A DNA stretch of 64,000 nucleotides from an uncultured Bacteroides sp. (lineage in GTDB: Bacteria; Bacteroidota; Bacteroidia; Bacteroidales; Bacteroidaceae). The stretch is taken from NCBI RefSeq assembly GCF_963678845.1, contig NZ_OY787464.1, positions 558,001-622,000 on the forward strand. The letters run 5' to 3'. Made by a program: the position numbers and the translations under genes. A model generated the notes under the pieces. That model saw nothing but the letters and a program-made list of their open reading frames with translations. It was not told where the DNA came from and made no database searches. Below are positions 9,075 through 17,227 of this stretch, one piece after another (positions within the stretch are counted from its first letter, which is position 1; each line of letters begins with the position of its first letter).

Positions 9075-9105
9075 CAAATATACGGCTTAATTTTATAGTT
9101 CCAAA
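9075..9105 (-). promoter_or_regulatory. Promoter of the xylose operon
   Basis: On the minus strand TTTG (9105-9102) is followed after 19 bases by TATATTTG (9082-9075). This is a textbook Bacteroidota promoter, ending about 20 bases before the regulator's start codon. Confidence 0.75.
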
Positions 9106-9167
9106 TAAAAAACAAATTATTTTCAAAGTTTATAATCTATTATTTATCAGCATTATAAATATCATAT

Positions 9168-9202
9168 ATAATACAATATGACTTATATGTATATTGTATT
9201 AT
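9168..9202. promoter_or_regulatory. Inverted repeat upstream of the xylose operon, candidate operator
   Basis: ATAATACAATAT and its perfect complement ATATTGTATTAT form 12-bp arms around 11 bases. A second, smaller repeat lies at 9228-9246 (AATTGTA, 5 bases, TACAATT) and contains a lone TTGTACAA at 9237. Both are within about 150 bases upstream of the promoter. One may bind the NUDIX regulator, but the rest of this 592-base gene-free stretch (9056-9647) is also very AT-rich, so chance is possible. Confidence 0.4.
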
Positions 9203-9285
9203 TTACAGTATGTATTTTCAGAATAGTAATTGTATATTGTACAATTTACTATTATTCCCATAAATAAGGCTTTTCAAACAGTGCC

Positions 9286-9331
9286 AACTGTCTATGTAAA
9301 GAAGCAGTAACTGTCTATACAAAGAAGTAGT
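9286..9331. repeat. 23-bp tandem repeat, two copies
   Basis: Two copies starting at 9286 and 9309 share AACTGTCTAT followed by AAAGAAG and AGT, differing at three of 23 positions. They lie in the 592-base gap between the xylose operon and the RRM gene. The 23-base pitch resembles the spacing of the palindrome arrays elsewhere in this window, although the core here is not palindromic. Confidence 0.6.
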
Positions 9332-9647
9332 TATTGTATTTTAGCAAAAACACATTATCAAAAAAAACATTATTATTAAATCTAATAATGAGTATACATC
9401 ATTTTTTAGCAACTATTTGTTAAAATAGCACAAATAAAACCTTTACAGAAAAATAATCAACTATTATTGCTTGATATTAAAAAATAAATGCCTTTCTTTG
9501 TATTCATAAACAAGGGATAGTTTACATCGCTCTAAATTCTCTAAATAATTTTCCCCTTTATCAGGGCATCTTTAAATGACGAAAACGGATCTTTTAAAAC
9601 TACATTGTTTCAATATTTAATTTATTTATATTTTAATTTTTATTCGC

Positions 9648-9893
9648 ATGAATATTTACATTGGTAACCTTAACTACAAGGTTAGAGAATCAGATCTTAA
9701 TCAAGTTTTAGAAGAGTATGGAGTAGTTAATTCAGTTAAATTGATCATAGATCGTGAAACTCGCAAATCTAAAGGTTTCGCTTTCGCAGAAATGCCTAAT
9801 CAAGGAGAAGCTGAAAACGTAATTAAAGAACTTAACGGTGCTGAATTCGAAGGCCGTCAAATGGTTGTAAAAGAAGCTCTTCCAAAAGCATAA
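9648..9893 (+). CDS. RRM-domain RNA-binding protein
   Basis: A single RNA recognition motif fills all 81 residues. RNP2 is IYIGNL at residues 3-8 and RNP1 is KGFAFAEM near 43-50, with the aromatic positions kept. Proteins like this are abundant in Bacteroidota, which lack Hfq, and some act as RNA regulators. This one stands alone, with a clear terminator after it and an AT-rich leader before it. Its RNA targets cannot be deduced. Confidence 0.93.
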   Translation: MNIYIGNLNYKVRESDLNQVLEEYGVVNSVKLIIDRETRKSKGFAFAEMPNQGEAENVIKELNGAEFEGRQMVVKEALPKA

Positions 9894-9913
9894 TTAATAC
9901 AACAAAAAGATAT

Positions 9914-9950
9914 AAAAGTAGGTAAGACGTAAGTTTTACCTACTTTTTTT
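9914..9950 (+). terminator. Terminator after the RRM gene
   Basis: AAAGTAGGTAA pairs with TTACCTACTTT around a 10-base loop, followed by more T residues. It begins 21 bases after the stop codon. Confidence 0.85.
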
Positions 9951-10337
9951 ATATACCCAACCACCCAATTAGCCAGAATTCAAAACTGTTCACACAAAAA
10001 AAACACAAAACATACCCTCACCTCTCACTTTTCAATCTAGAATTCTAGTAATCAAGAACATATCAAGCAATTGATAAAATCCAACCATCACTTATCTATC
10101 ACATTTAAGAGTCATCCCTCACTTTTTGGAGGACATTAAGTTACAAAAAGCCGCAATCTCAAGGCATTCGCTATTCGTATTTGCAATGCAAACACAGTTC
10201 AATAGACTTGATCATATATAGCAAATCAAAAGAATTTTTACTCATTTACTGGATGAAATAAAGAGAATAGTTTCAAATATAACTAAATAATCATTACCTT
10301 CGCGGCCGTTATTCATAAACATAAAAACATAAATAAT
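9951..10337. other. Intergenic stretch before fabD
   Basis: There is no gene I can support in these 387 bases. Apart from the fabD promoter at its right end, I see only short palindromes such as TAGAATTCTA near 10040 and a TTTGCA/TGCAAA pair near 10182-10194. Confidence 0.5.
10271..10302 (+). promoter_or_regulatory. Likely fabD promoter
   Basis: TACCTTCG at 10295-10302 is one base off the -7 consensus TAnnTTTG, and TTTC lies 20 bases upstream. The start codon is 36 bases further on. Confidence 0.5.
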
Positions 10338-11219
10338 ATGAAAGCATTTGTATTTCCAGGTCAAGGCGCACAGTTTGTGGGCATGGGTAAAGACCTATAT
10401 GAAAACTCGGCGTTAGCCAAAGAACTTTTTGAAAAAGCTAATGATATTTTAGGATATCGAATTACTGATATTATGTTTGAAGGAACTGATGAAGATCTTC
10501 GTCAGACAAAAGTAACTCAGCCAGCTGTTTTCCTTCACTCTGTTATTTCAGCACTTTGCAAAGACGACGATACTAAACCTGAAATGACAGCAGGACATTC
10601 ACTTGGTGAATTTTCAGCATTAGTTGTTGCCGGTGCACTTTCATTTGAAGACGGATTGAAACTTGTTTATGCTCGTGCAATGGCTATGCAAAAAGCTTGC
10701 GAAGCAGAACCTTCAACAATGGCTGCTATTATTGCATTAGCAGATGAAAAAGTAGAAGAAATCTGTGCTTCTATAGAAGGCGAAGTTTGTGTTGCTGCCA
10801 ATTATAACTGTCCGGGACAAATTGTTATTTCCGGATCTGTTGCAGGTATTGAAAAAGCTTGTGAATTAATGAAAGCCGCAGGAGCAAAACGTGCTCTTCC
10901 TTTAAAAGTAGGTGGTGCATTCCACTCTCCTTTAATGAATCCTGCAAAAGTTGAACTTGCAGCTGCTATCAACAGCACTGAGTTTCACACTCCGGCATGC
11001 CCTGTTTATCAGAATGTAAATGCACTTCCACAAACAGACCCAGCACAGATTAAAGAAAATTTAATTGCACAACTTACCGGTCCTGTACGTTGGTCACAGA
11101 CTGTAAAGAATATGATTGCAGATGGTGCCACTGATTTCACAGAATGTGGACCTGGAGCTGTTCTTCAAGGATTAGTTAAAAAGATTGATGCAACAGTAAA
11201 TGCTCATGGATTAGCATAA
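10338..11219 (+). CDS. fabD: Malonyl-CoA:ACP transacylase
   Basis: Transfers malonyl groups from CoA to acyl carrier protein for fatty acid synthesis. The 293-residue length is normal. The oxyanion-hole motif GQGAQ is at 8-12, the nucleophile Ser88 is in GHSLGE, and catalytic His196 is in AFHSPLM. It stands apart from other fab genes, with its own promoter and a strong hairpin after it. Confidence 0.97.
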   Translation: MKAFVFPGQGAQFVGMGKDLYENSALAKELFEKANDILGYRITDIMFEGTDEDLRQTKVTQPAVFLHSVISALCKDDDTKPEMTAGHSLGEFSALVVAGALSFEDGLKLVYARAMAMQKACEAEPSTMAAIIALADEKVEEICASIEGEVCVAANYNCPGQIVISGSVAGIEKACELMKAAGAKRALPLKVGGAFHSPLMNPAKVELAAAINSTEFHTPACPVYQNVNALPQTDPAQIKENLIAQLTGPVRWSQTVKNMIADGATDFTECGPGAVLQGLVKKIDATVNAHGLA

Positions 11220-11230
11220 AAAACATCAAG

Positions 11231-11280
11231 TATACACAGAAGAGGCCGAATTTGAAAAAGTTCGGCCTCTTCTGTGTATA
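11231..11280. terminator. Perfect 20-bp hairpin after fabD
   Basis: The arms 11231-11250 and 11261-11280 are perfect complements (core GAAGAGGCCGAA) around a 10-base loop. No T run follows on the plus strand. It may end fabD transcription or protect its 3' end. Confidence 0.7.
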
Positions 11281-11331
11281 ACAACCAAATTATTTTGTAT
11301 ATTCGTACCAACTTATTTAGCAAAGGAAGAG

Positions 11332-12138
11332 ATGGTAGGACATAATAATTTCGAGACCAATAAGCCTCATCGCATTGGATATGCACTCAGTGGTGGCTTT
11401 ATAAAAGGCTTTGCTCATTTAGGGGTTATGCAAGCACTGCTGGAACATGACATCAAGCCGAACATTATTTCCGGAGTTAGCGCAGGATCTCTGGCCGGCG
11501 TTTTTTATGCTGACGGATATGAACCTTACCGTGCGGTAGAAATCTTTAACGGATACAAGTTTATGGACTTAACTAGTTGGGCATTAACCAGAACTGGTTT
11601 TTTTAAGCTTGATGATTTTATAGATTTTCTGAACACCAATCTAAAGCACAAAATGCTTGAGGAGCTGGAAACACCTCTTGTTATAACCGCAACAGATTTA
11701 GATCATGGCAGATCTGTACAGTTTAGAAAAGGGAATATAGCAAACTTAGTTGCTGCATCCTGCTGCATGCCAGTTATGTTTACCCCCGTAAACATTGATG
11801 GAGTAAATTACGTGGACGGGGGAGTCTTTAAAAACTTACCGGTTTCTACCATTCGCAAAGAATGCGAAAAAGTGGTTGCCATAAATGTAAGTCCTCTCGT
11901 TGCAGGGAAATACAAAATGAACATCATGGATATTGCCCTCCGTTCATATCATTTTATGTTTCGCGCCAACACCTTTCCGGATAGAGAAAGCAGCGATCTG
12001 CTAATTGAACCTTACGGACTAAAAGGATATGGTAACCGTGAGTTAGGGAAGGCTGAAGAGATTTTCAAACATGGATATGATTCGGGAAATAAAGTACTGA
12101 ATAAACTTATTGAAGAAAAAGGGACTATATGGAAATAA
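11332..12138 (+). CDS. Patatin-like phospholipase
   Basis: A probable lipid acyl hydrolase with a Ser-Asp dyad. The glycine-rich loop GGFIKG is at 21-26, the nucleophile Ser50 is in GVSAG, and Asp162 is in the DGG motif, so all catalytic elements are present. The 268 residues form the minimal bacterial patatin domain, with no signal peptide and no outer-membrane barrel, pointing to a cytoplasmic or membrane-associated enzyme. Its last 10 bases overlap the start of the downstream GH13 gene, so the two are translated from one message. The natural lipid substrate is unknown. Confidence 0.9.
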   Translation: MVGHNNFETNKPHRIGYALSGGFIKGFAHLGVMQALLEHDIKPNIISGVSAGSLAGVFYADGYEPYRAVEIFNGYKFMDLTSWALTRTGFFKLDDFIDFLNTNLKHKMLEELETPLVITATDLDHGRSVQFRKGNIANLVAASCCMPVMFTPVNIDGVNYVDGGVFKNLPVSTIRKECEKVVAINVSPLVAGKYKMNIMDIALRSYHFMFRANTFPDRESSDLLIEPYGLKGYGNRELGKAEEIFKHGYDSGNKVLNKLIEEKGTIWK

Positions 12139-13832
12139 AAAAAGGGAATAAAATAATTATTTATCAAATCTTTTCCCGGCTATTTGGAAATGACAACAAC
12201 CACTGCGTTCATAACGGCTCTATTGAAGAGAACGGTTGTGGCAAGTTCTCAGACTTTACCACCAAAGCATTAAACGAGATAAAGAAACTGGGCATAACCC
12301 ACGTTTGGTATACCGGAATTATTGAACATGCCACACAAACCGACTACAGCAAATACAATATCCGCCAAGATCATCCGGCCATTGTAAAAGGAAAAGCAGG
12401 TTCGCCTTATGCCATAAAGGATTATTATGATGTAGATCCCGATTTAGCAGACGATGTGCCCAACCGAATGAAAGAATTTGAAGCTTTGGTAGAACGCACT
12501 CATCAGGCAGGGTTGAAATTCATCATTGATTTTGTTCCCAATCACGTAGCCCGACAATATCATTCCGATTCCAAACCTAAGCACATCAAGGATTTAGGAG
12601 AGGATGATAATCCAGAAAACGCATTCAGCCCATATAATAATTTTTATTATATCCCACTAAATTTATTGAGCGGTCAGTTTGATATGAAAGGAAATGCCAG
12701 TAAGGCATATTATGAATTTCCAGCCAAAGCAACAGGCAACGATAAGTTCGATGCTTACCCCGGGGTAAATGACTGGTATGAAACAGTGAAGCTAAACTAC
12801 GGCATTGACTACACCAACGGAGGAACCCGGCATTTTTATCCTGTGCCCGACACATGGTTAAAGATGCTTGATATTCTTTTATTCTGGACTTCAAAAGGCA
12901 TCGACGGTTTTCGCTGTGACATGGCAGAAATGGTTCCTGTAGATTTCTGGAAATGGGCCATTTCTCAGGTGAGATATAAGTTCCCCAATATCCTATTTAT
13001 TGCAGAAGTCTACAACCCAGAGGAATATCATAACTATCTGTTTAATGGAGGGTTCAATTATTTATATGATAAAGTGGGCCTTTATGAAACTCTTCGCGAC
13101 GTGGCATGCGGTTACAAATCGGCATCAGATATTACAGGCTGCTGGCAAAGTCTGGGAGGAATAGAAAAACAAATGCTCAATTTTATAGAAAATCATGATG
13201 AGCAACGCTTTGCATCTACATTCTTAACCGGCAATGGAATTAAAGGAATTCCTGCCATGATTGTTGCTGCATGCATGAATGTAAATCCGGTTATGATCTA
13301 TTTCGGACAAGAGTTTGGAGAACACGGTATGGATGAAGAAGGTTTCAGTGGGAAAGACGGAAGAACAACCATTTTTGACTATTGGAGCGTTAAAACCATA
13401 AGACACTGGAGAAATAAAGATCAGTTCGATGGCAAACTTCTTACTGATAAGCAAAAGGAATTGCAGGCTTTTTACACCAAGTTATTAAATCTGTGCAATA
13501 AAGAAAAAGCCATTTACGAAGGACAGTTTTTCGACCTTATGTATGTAAACTCTGGAAAACCAGACTTTAATGTACATAAGAATTATGCATTTTTCAGGAA
13601 GAAAGGAAATGAACTTCTATTGATTATAGTAAATTTCGATAAGCAGGCATCTAAAATTTCAATAAACATTCCAAGCCACGCTTTTGATTTCTTACAGATT
13701 CCTCAAAACGAATCGTATACAGCCAAGGATTTGCTTACAAAAGAAAAAGAAAAGCTCAGTCTTCTACCCTACCAACCTACAGAAACTTTTGTAGAAGGAA
13801 TGAGCGGAAAGATACTGAAATTTATATTATAA
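12129..13832 (+). CDS. Alpha-amylase family (GH13) glycoside hydrolase
   Basis: A GH13 (beta/alpha)8 enzyme acting on alpha-glucans or similar sugars. Four conserved regions are visible: FIIDFVPNHV near 135, GFRCDMAEM with nucleophile Asp264, IAEVYN with acid/base Glu293, and ENHDEQR with Asp357. The C-terminal 90 residues look like the usual beta-sandwich domain. There is no signal peptide, so it should work inside the cell. It overlaps the patatin gene by 10 bases. Substrate and product specificity cannot be set from these motifs. Confidence 0.9.
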   Translation: MEIKKGNKIIIYQIFSRLFGNDNNHCVHNGSIEENGCGKFSDFTTKALNEIKKLGITHVWYTGIIEHATQTDYSKYNIRQDHPAIVKGKAGSPYAIKDYYDVDPDLADDVPNRMKEFEALVERTHQAGLKFIIDFVPNHVARQYHSDSKPKHIKDLGEDDNPENAFSPYNNFYYIPLNLLSGQFDMKGNASKAYYEFPAKATGNDKFDAYPGVNDWYETVKLNYGIDYTNGGTRHFYPVPDTWLKMLDILLFWTSKGIDGFRCDMAEMVPVDFWKWAISQVRYKFPNILFIAEVYNPEEYHNYLFNGGFNYLYDKVGLYETLRDVACGYKSASDITGCWQSLGGIEKQMLNFIENHDEQRFASTFLTGNGIKGIPAMIVAACMNVNPVMIYFGQEFGEHGMDEEGFSGKDGRTTIFDYWSVKTIRHWRNKDQFDGKLLTDKQKELQAFYTKLLNLCNKEKAIYEGQFFDLMYVNSGKPDFNVHKNYAFFRKKGNELLLIIVNFDKQASKISINIPSHAFDFLQIPQNESYTAKDLLTKEKEKLSLLPYQPTETFVEGMSGKILKFIL

Positions 13833-13973
13833 AAGGAGCTCAGTAAAGAGAGAAGAATAAAAGGATGCCTTAAAAGAGTTCACACTGTTAAACTAACAGG
13901 GGATTTTTTTTAAGACAGCCCTTCTTTTTGGTCTACACCAATATACTTATTAATGCAGGAGGATGATATATAA

Positions 13974-15059
13974 TTATCGTTTTGTCAATCCAATCTTCAG
14001 GTTTAATTTGAAATAAACAGCCCCATTTTCTTTTTCAAGATAGCCATATTTATCTTTTTCGGTAGATCCCTTTTCCAGTCGGGAGTTTAAATACAGAAAA
14101 TCTTCAAATACCTTTTTGTCGGACTTCTGGTAACAAAGTACCTCTCCACGTCCTGTAACCAGCAAAATACCAGATACAGCAGAGTCTTCTCCTGTATAAA
14201 TCTTTGCCGGACGCATGCCAAGAGCCAGAGACAAAAGGAATTGCTTCATCTTATATTCATAGAAACTATGCTTTACAATCAGATCCTCTTTTATTTTCAA
14301 AGGATTGGTTTCCTTTATACGGTCTATAAGTTCAGTAACCTTAGTAATGCCATCTATTTGCATAATACGAAGCATCTCGGCAATCATTCTAGGGAAATGC
14401 AGGTCAATCATAGAAAGATTACAGCGAAATACCTTATCGGCTACATCCGAGTACTTTAATATTCCGCCCAAACGTTCTATCAACAGCATTCTGTCCGCCA
14501 CCACATCAAGAGATTCCAGCGCATTAACATTATTGATCATTGGATTGGCAAACTTAATTCCCGTTTGTTCAAACTTCAGGTTAGCCGTCCGTCCACCATC
14601 CAGTAATGGATTCATGGCACTCATTCGGGAACGAACATTAAACCCAATAAGAGGAGCATCCACGTGATAGAAGGCAATATAAAAATCTGTTCGATCGTCC
14701 GTACGAGCTTCCAAATCAAAGATTGCAACTTTATCCAGAAACTCCTCCACCCCATCGGGAGACAAAACAATATCTTCAGAAGAACCTTTCATTGCTGCCA
14801 ATACAGTATCGGCCACAACACCAAAATCTTCGCGGGAAACTACTTTATCGATCTTTTCTCCCAAGACATGAATATCTTCACCTTCTACAATATATTTGCG
14901 GGAACCATCGTGCTCCTCGCGCTGAATTAATGCAATTGGAAGACACGCGTCCTCTCTTTTCTGTACTTGTGGTGAACCGGCATAAACTACTCCGTCACTC
15001 AGGAGACGAAAAAAAGTATAGAGTTCGCTCCACTCTCGTTTAGTTGCTTCAAATGACAT
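13974..15059 (-). CDS. Probable HpaII-family restriction endonuclease
   Basis: The 361-residue length and the N-terminal segment KREWSELYTFFRLLSDG fit the HpaII restriction endonuclease family, whose founding member cuts CCGG. The assignment rests on my recollection of that family, so specificity is inferred. No DNA methyltransferase lies next to it: a GH13 gene is on one side and small-RNA repeats are on the other. CCGG occurs throughout this window, so an active CCGG enzyme would need protection encoded elsewhere. A palindrome array (15185-15258) sits 126 bases upstream. It is convergent with the GH13 gene. It could alternatively be an inactive relic or a related nuclease with another target. 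Confidence 0.7.
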   Translation of the reverse strand: MSFEATKREWSELYTFFRLLSDGVVYAGSPQVQKREDACLPIALIQREEHDGSRKYIVEGEDIHVLGEKIDKVVSREDFGVVADTVLAAMKGSSEDIVLSPDGVEEFLDKVAIFDLEARTDDRTDFYIAFYHVDAPLIGFNVRSRMSAMNPLLDGGRTANLKFEQTGIKFANPMINNVNALESLDVVADRMLLIERLGGILKYSDVADKVFRCNLSMIDLHFPRMIAEMLRIMQIDGITKVTELIDRIKETNPLKIKEDLIVKHSFYEYKMKQFLLSLALGMRPAKIYTGEDSAVSGILLVTGRGEVLCYQKSDKKVFEDFLYLNSRLEKGSTEKDKYGYLEKENGAVYFKLNLKIGLTKR

Positions 15060-15184
15060 CTCTTAATTGTTTTTGTTAATGAGTATCTGCATATTAAAAG
15101 CAGATGCTTCTTTTGCAAAGATAGGTATAATATGCTAATTCCCCTATTCCTTTTTATATCCATTAACCTGACATTCTATAATTC

Positions 15185-15258
15185 TTGTACAAAAGAAAAC
15201 AATCTTTTGTACAAAACAATTAATTCTTCTGTACAAAAGAATTAATTGTTTTGTACAG
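15185..15258. repeat. Phased palindrome array B: four TTGTACAA-like cores at 22-bp pitch
   Basis: Cores start at 15185, 15207, 15229 and 15251, exactly 22 bases apart: TTGTACAA twice, then CTGTACAA and TTGTACAG. Spacers 2 (AACAATTAATTCTT) and 3 (AAGAATTAATTGTT) are exact reverse complements, so cores 2-4 form one large mirror around core 3. The array ends 199 bases upstream of the HpaII-like start codon. This is the same design as at 2274 and 26949. Confidence 0.85.
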
Positions 15259-15362
15259 GAGAATTCAAAGCATTCTATATATTTTAATAATTTGCATAAT
15301 TAAACAAATAGAACCCGCAAATATTAAATCATGTTATAGAGCATGTTTTTACAGTCAAAACA

Positions 15363-15463
15363 TTTGGAAATATCACCAAAAACCGTACCTTTGCAGTGTG
15401 TTTTTCATAGTATTAGATTTAAGGTTAACAAAGGTTGGAGTCAGGCGTGACTCCTTTTTTTTT
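15363..15463 (+). ncRNA. Small-RNA unit, copy 1 (promoter, short RNA, terminator)
   Basis: A complete promoter (TTTG at 15363-15366, 19 bases, TACCTTTG at 15386-15393) is followed by about 65 transcribed bases. The unit ends in the terminator stem GGAGTCA-GGCG-TGACTCC plus nine T residues. The predicted transcript is about 15399-15463 and holds no credible reading frame. The segment from 15383 onward is identical to copy 2, 265 bases downstream. The conserved middle (TTAGATTTAAGGTTAACAAA) seems familiar to me from other Bacteroides intergenic regions, but I cannot name an Rfam family with certainty. Confidence 0.7.
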
Positions 15464-15627
15464 GCCCATACACAAAGGTTTTCAAAGGGATCAGTTTATA
15501 CTCCAAAGCCATATACTACAACCACTAAAATCAAAATACACAGTAGTCAAATCATTTAAACTAAATTTAAATATAACAATACCAAATATTAAATCATGTT
15601 ATAAAACATACTTTTATTGCAAGAACA

Positions 15628-15727
15628 TTTGGAGATGTCACCAAAAGCCGTACCTTTGCAGTGTGTTTTTCATAGTATTAGATTTAAGGTTAACAAAGGT
15701 TGGAGTCAGGCGTGACTCCTTTTTTTT
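15628..15727 (+). ncRNA. Small-RNA unit, copy 2
   Basis: It has the same structure as copy 1: TTTG at 15628-15631, 19 bases, TACCTTTG at 15651-15658, then a transcript of about 15664-15727 ending in an identical GGAGTCA hairpin and T run. The flanks differ at scattered positions while the promoter core, RNA and terminator are unchanged. This suggests selection or recent conversion acting on the RNA itself. Confidence 0.7.
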
Positions 15728-16053
15728 GCCCATAGCCCAAAACCTCCAAAGCAATACACCACAACTGCAAAAATCAAAATTCATTCAAAAAATGGTAGCA
15801 GATAGCAATAATAGTAGAAGATAAATTCACTTAAAAAATCATCTGCTACTAGTTTAAAAGCCCTGATTATAGGATTTTCAGGAAATTTAGTAGCAGGTGG
15901 AAGATCATTTTTGTTTTTTCTGTAGAATTTATGATTATCAGTATAATTCATCTCCTTATTTTCTTTTTATGAACAAAATTTCGTTTATACAATTCTAATT
16001 AACTAAAAAATAATTATCTTTACAACTTTAACCAAAGGAACAAATTAAAGATT

Positions 16054-16572
16054 ATAAAAAAGATATTATTTATTCTGTTGACTCTATTATTTATCGGGAT
16101 AAGTGCAATAAATGCACAACAAGAAAATAATCAAATAAGTGATAGTATACCGGCAACTGGGTACTCTTTTCCATTGGGAGTAAAACTAAAACTTAAGCTT
16201 ATTCGTCCTGAAAACGATACAGCAAGCTATAAATATACTATCATAGATAAAGAAGAATTTAGAGATACATTAATTGTTAGCGACGTTAAGAAGTATTTTA
16301 GTGAAAAACCAGAAAAAGATATTATAGAAGTTTTTTTCTCAATTGGTTATTATACTAAGCCTCAAAAAGGAGGAGAAAACAATAAAATGCAAACAATAAT
16401 GACTTTAAGGAATAACACTGAAAAAAGATTAAATTATAGTGCAGATATCGTACCGTATGGAAAACAAGAATTTGAGAACACCTCTGTTACGGCATTGTTT
16501 CCTAATGTCGTCAACACAGAAATATGGCCATATTTTATTCCTGTAATAGCTTTATATAATTTTAAAAATTAA
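16054..16572 (+). CDS. Hypothetical secreted protein with a non-ATG start
   Basis: I do not recognise this protein. From 16054 the frame reads IKKILFILLTLLFIGISA and then NAQ, an evident signal peptide with a cleavage site, followed by about 140 polar residues. The codon where ATG is expected is ATA. The nearest conventional start, TTG at 16078, would remove the positive end of the signal peptide. Either a rare start codon is used or the start has been lost by mutation. It is followed by another small secreted protein gene in the same direction. Confidence 0.55.
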   Translation: MKKILFILLTLLFIGISAINAQQENNQISDSIPATGYSFPLGVKLKLKLIRPENDTASYKYTIIDKEEFRDTLIVSDVKKYFSEKPEKDIIEVFFSIGYYTKPQKGGENNKMQTIMTLRNNTEKRLNYSADIVPYGKQEFENTSVTALFPNVVNTEIWPYFIPVIALYNFKN

Positions 16573-16604
16573 AACACAAACACAAAAATCACGAACTCAC
16601 CATT

Positions 16605-17177
16605 ATGATACGTATTAATAAATGTAATCTGCTCTTTCTAATTCTGCTGTTCTCCTTTTCAGGAGAAGTATATGCACAAAAAATAAATGATGATAATTCA
16701 ATTTACTGGAGTGCTACCCGGAAACTAACGACCAATGATTTTGGTATTAAAACCAAGAATATGGAAAAAGGAACAACTTTTGCTCAGTTCTCTGTAGATT
16801 ATCAAGTAAGGGGATTTAACTTTCTAACCAAGAATTTCAATAAGAAAGTACACAACTACATGATTAAATCAGCATCTCAAATTGATACTACAGCTAATGT
16901 TCAGCAATCTTTGCAATATCAGCAAACTCTTTTTGATTTATGTGAAATATACACCCGTAAATTGAGAAAAGCACTCCGAGAGAATAGAAAGAAGCTAATT
17001 TCAGGACTAGAGATTGCTAAAGAACTTAACGATCAGATAATGACAGACTTCGCTAATCGCAAAAGTGAATATACATTAGAGACAAGCTCTGCTACTGATC
17101 AGATTAAACAAAAAAAATGGGAATCACAAATTGCTAAAGAATTAGAAGAATTAAATGAATTCGCTTATGAGAAATAG
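16605..17177 (+). CDS. Secreted DUF922-like protein, probably not catalytic
   Basis: A 190-residue protein with a signal peptide (LLFLILLFSFSGEVYAQ). The segment IYWSATRKLTTNDFGIK resembles the start of DUF922-type putative zinc proteases. The later segment QQTLFDLCEIYTRKLRKAL resembles the region where active members carry a His-based metal motif beside a FDI-E-ARKLRK helix. Here the histidines are missing, so any protease activity is unlikely. The C-terminus is a charged helix. Family placement is inference from motif pattern only. Confidence 0.5.
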   Translation: MIRINKCNLLFLILLFSFSGEVYAQKINDDNSIYWSATRKLTTNDFGIKTKNMEKGTTFAQFSVDYQVRGFNFLTKNFNKKVHNYMIKSASQIDTTANVQQSLQYQQTLFDLCEIYTRKLRKALRENRKKLISGLEIAKELNDQIMTDFANRKSEYTLETSSATDQIKQKKWESQIAKELEELNEFAYEK

Positions 17178-17227
17178 TTTTCTTTAGTTCTTTCTATTTG
17201 GATAAGTCAGAATAATATTATTATATT

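Larger units (their letters stand above)
15319..15735. repeat. Direct repeat of about 150 bp with 265-bp offset
   Basis: The segments 15319-15470 and 15584-15735 align throughout, from AAATATTAAATCATGTTATA to the T run and TTTGCCCATA. They contain the two small-RNA units. The 994-base stretch from 15060 to 16053 holds these repeats and array B, and otherwise only AT-rich sequence. Confidence 0.85.

Noticed and set aside
15251..15824. Open reading frames of about 100-130 codons across the 15.2-15.8 kb region
   Set aside because: They run through promoter and terminator elements of two repeated small-RNA units, contain many Lys/Tyr/Asn codons expected from AT-rich DNA, and have no family-like motif.
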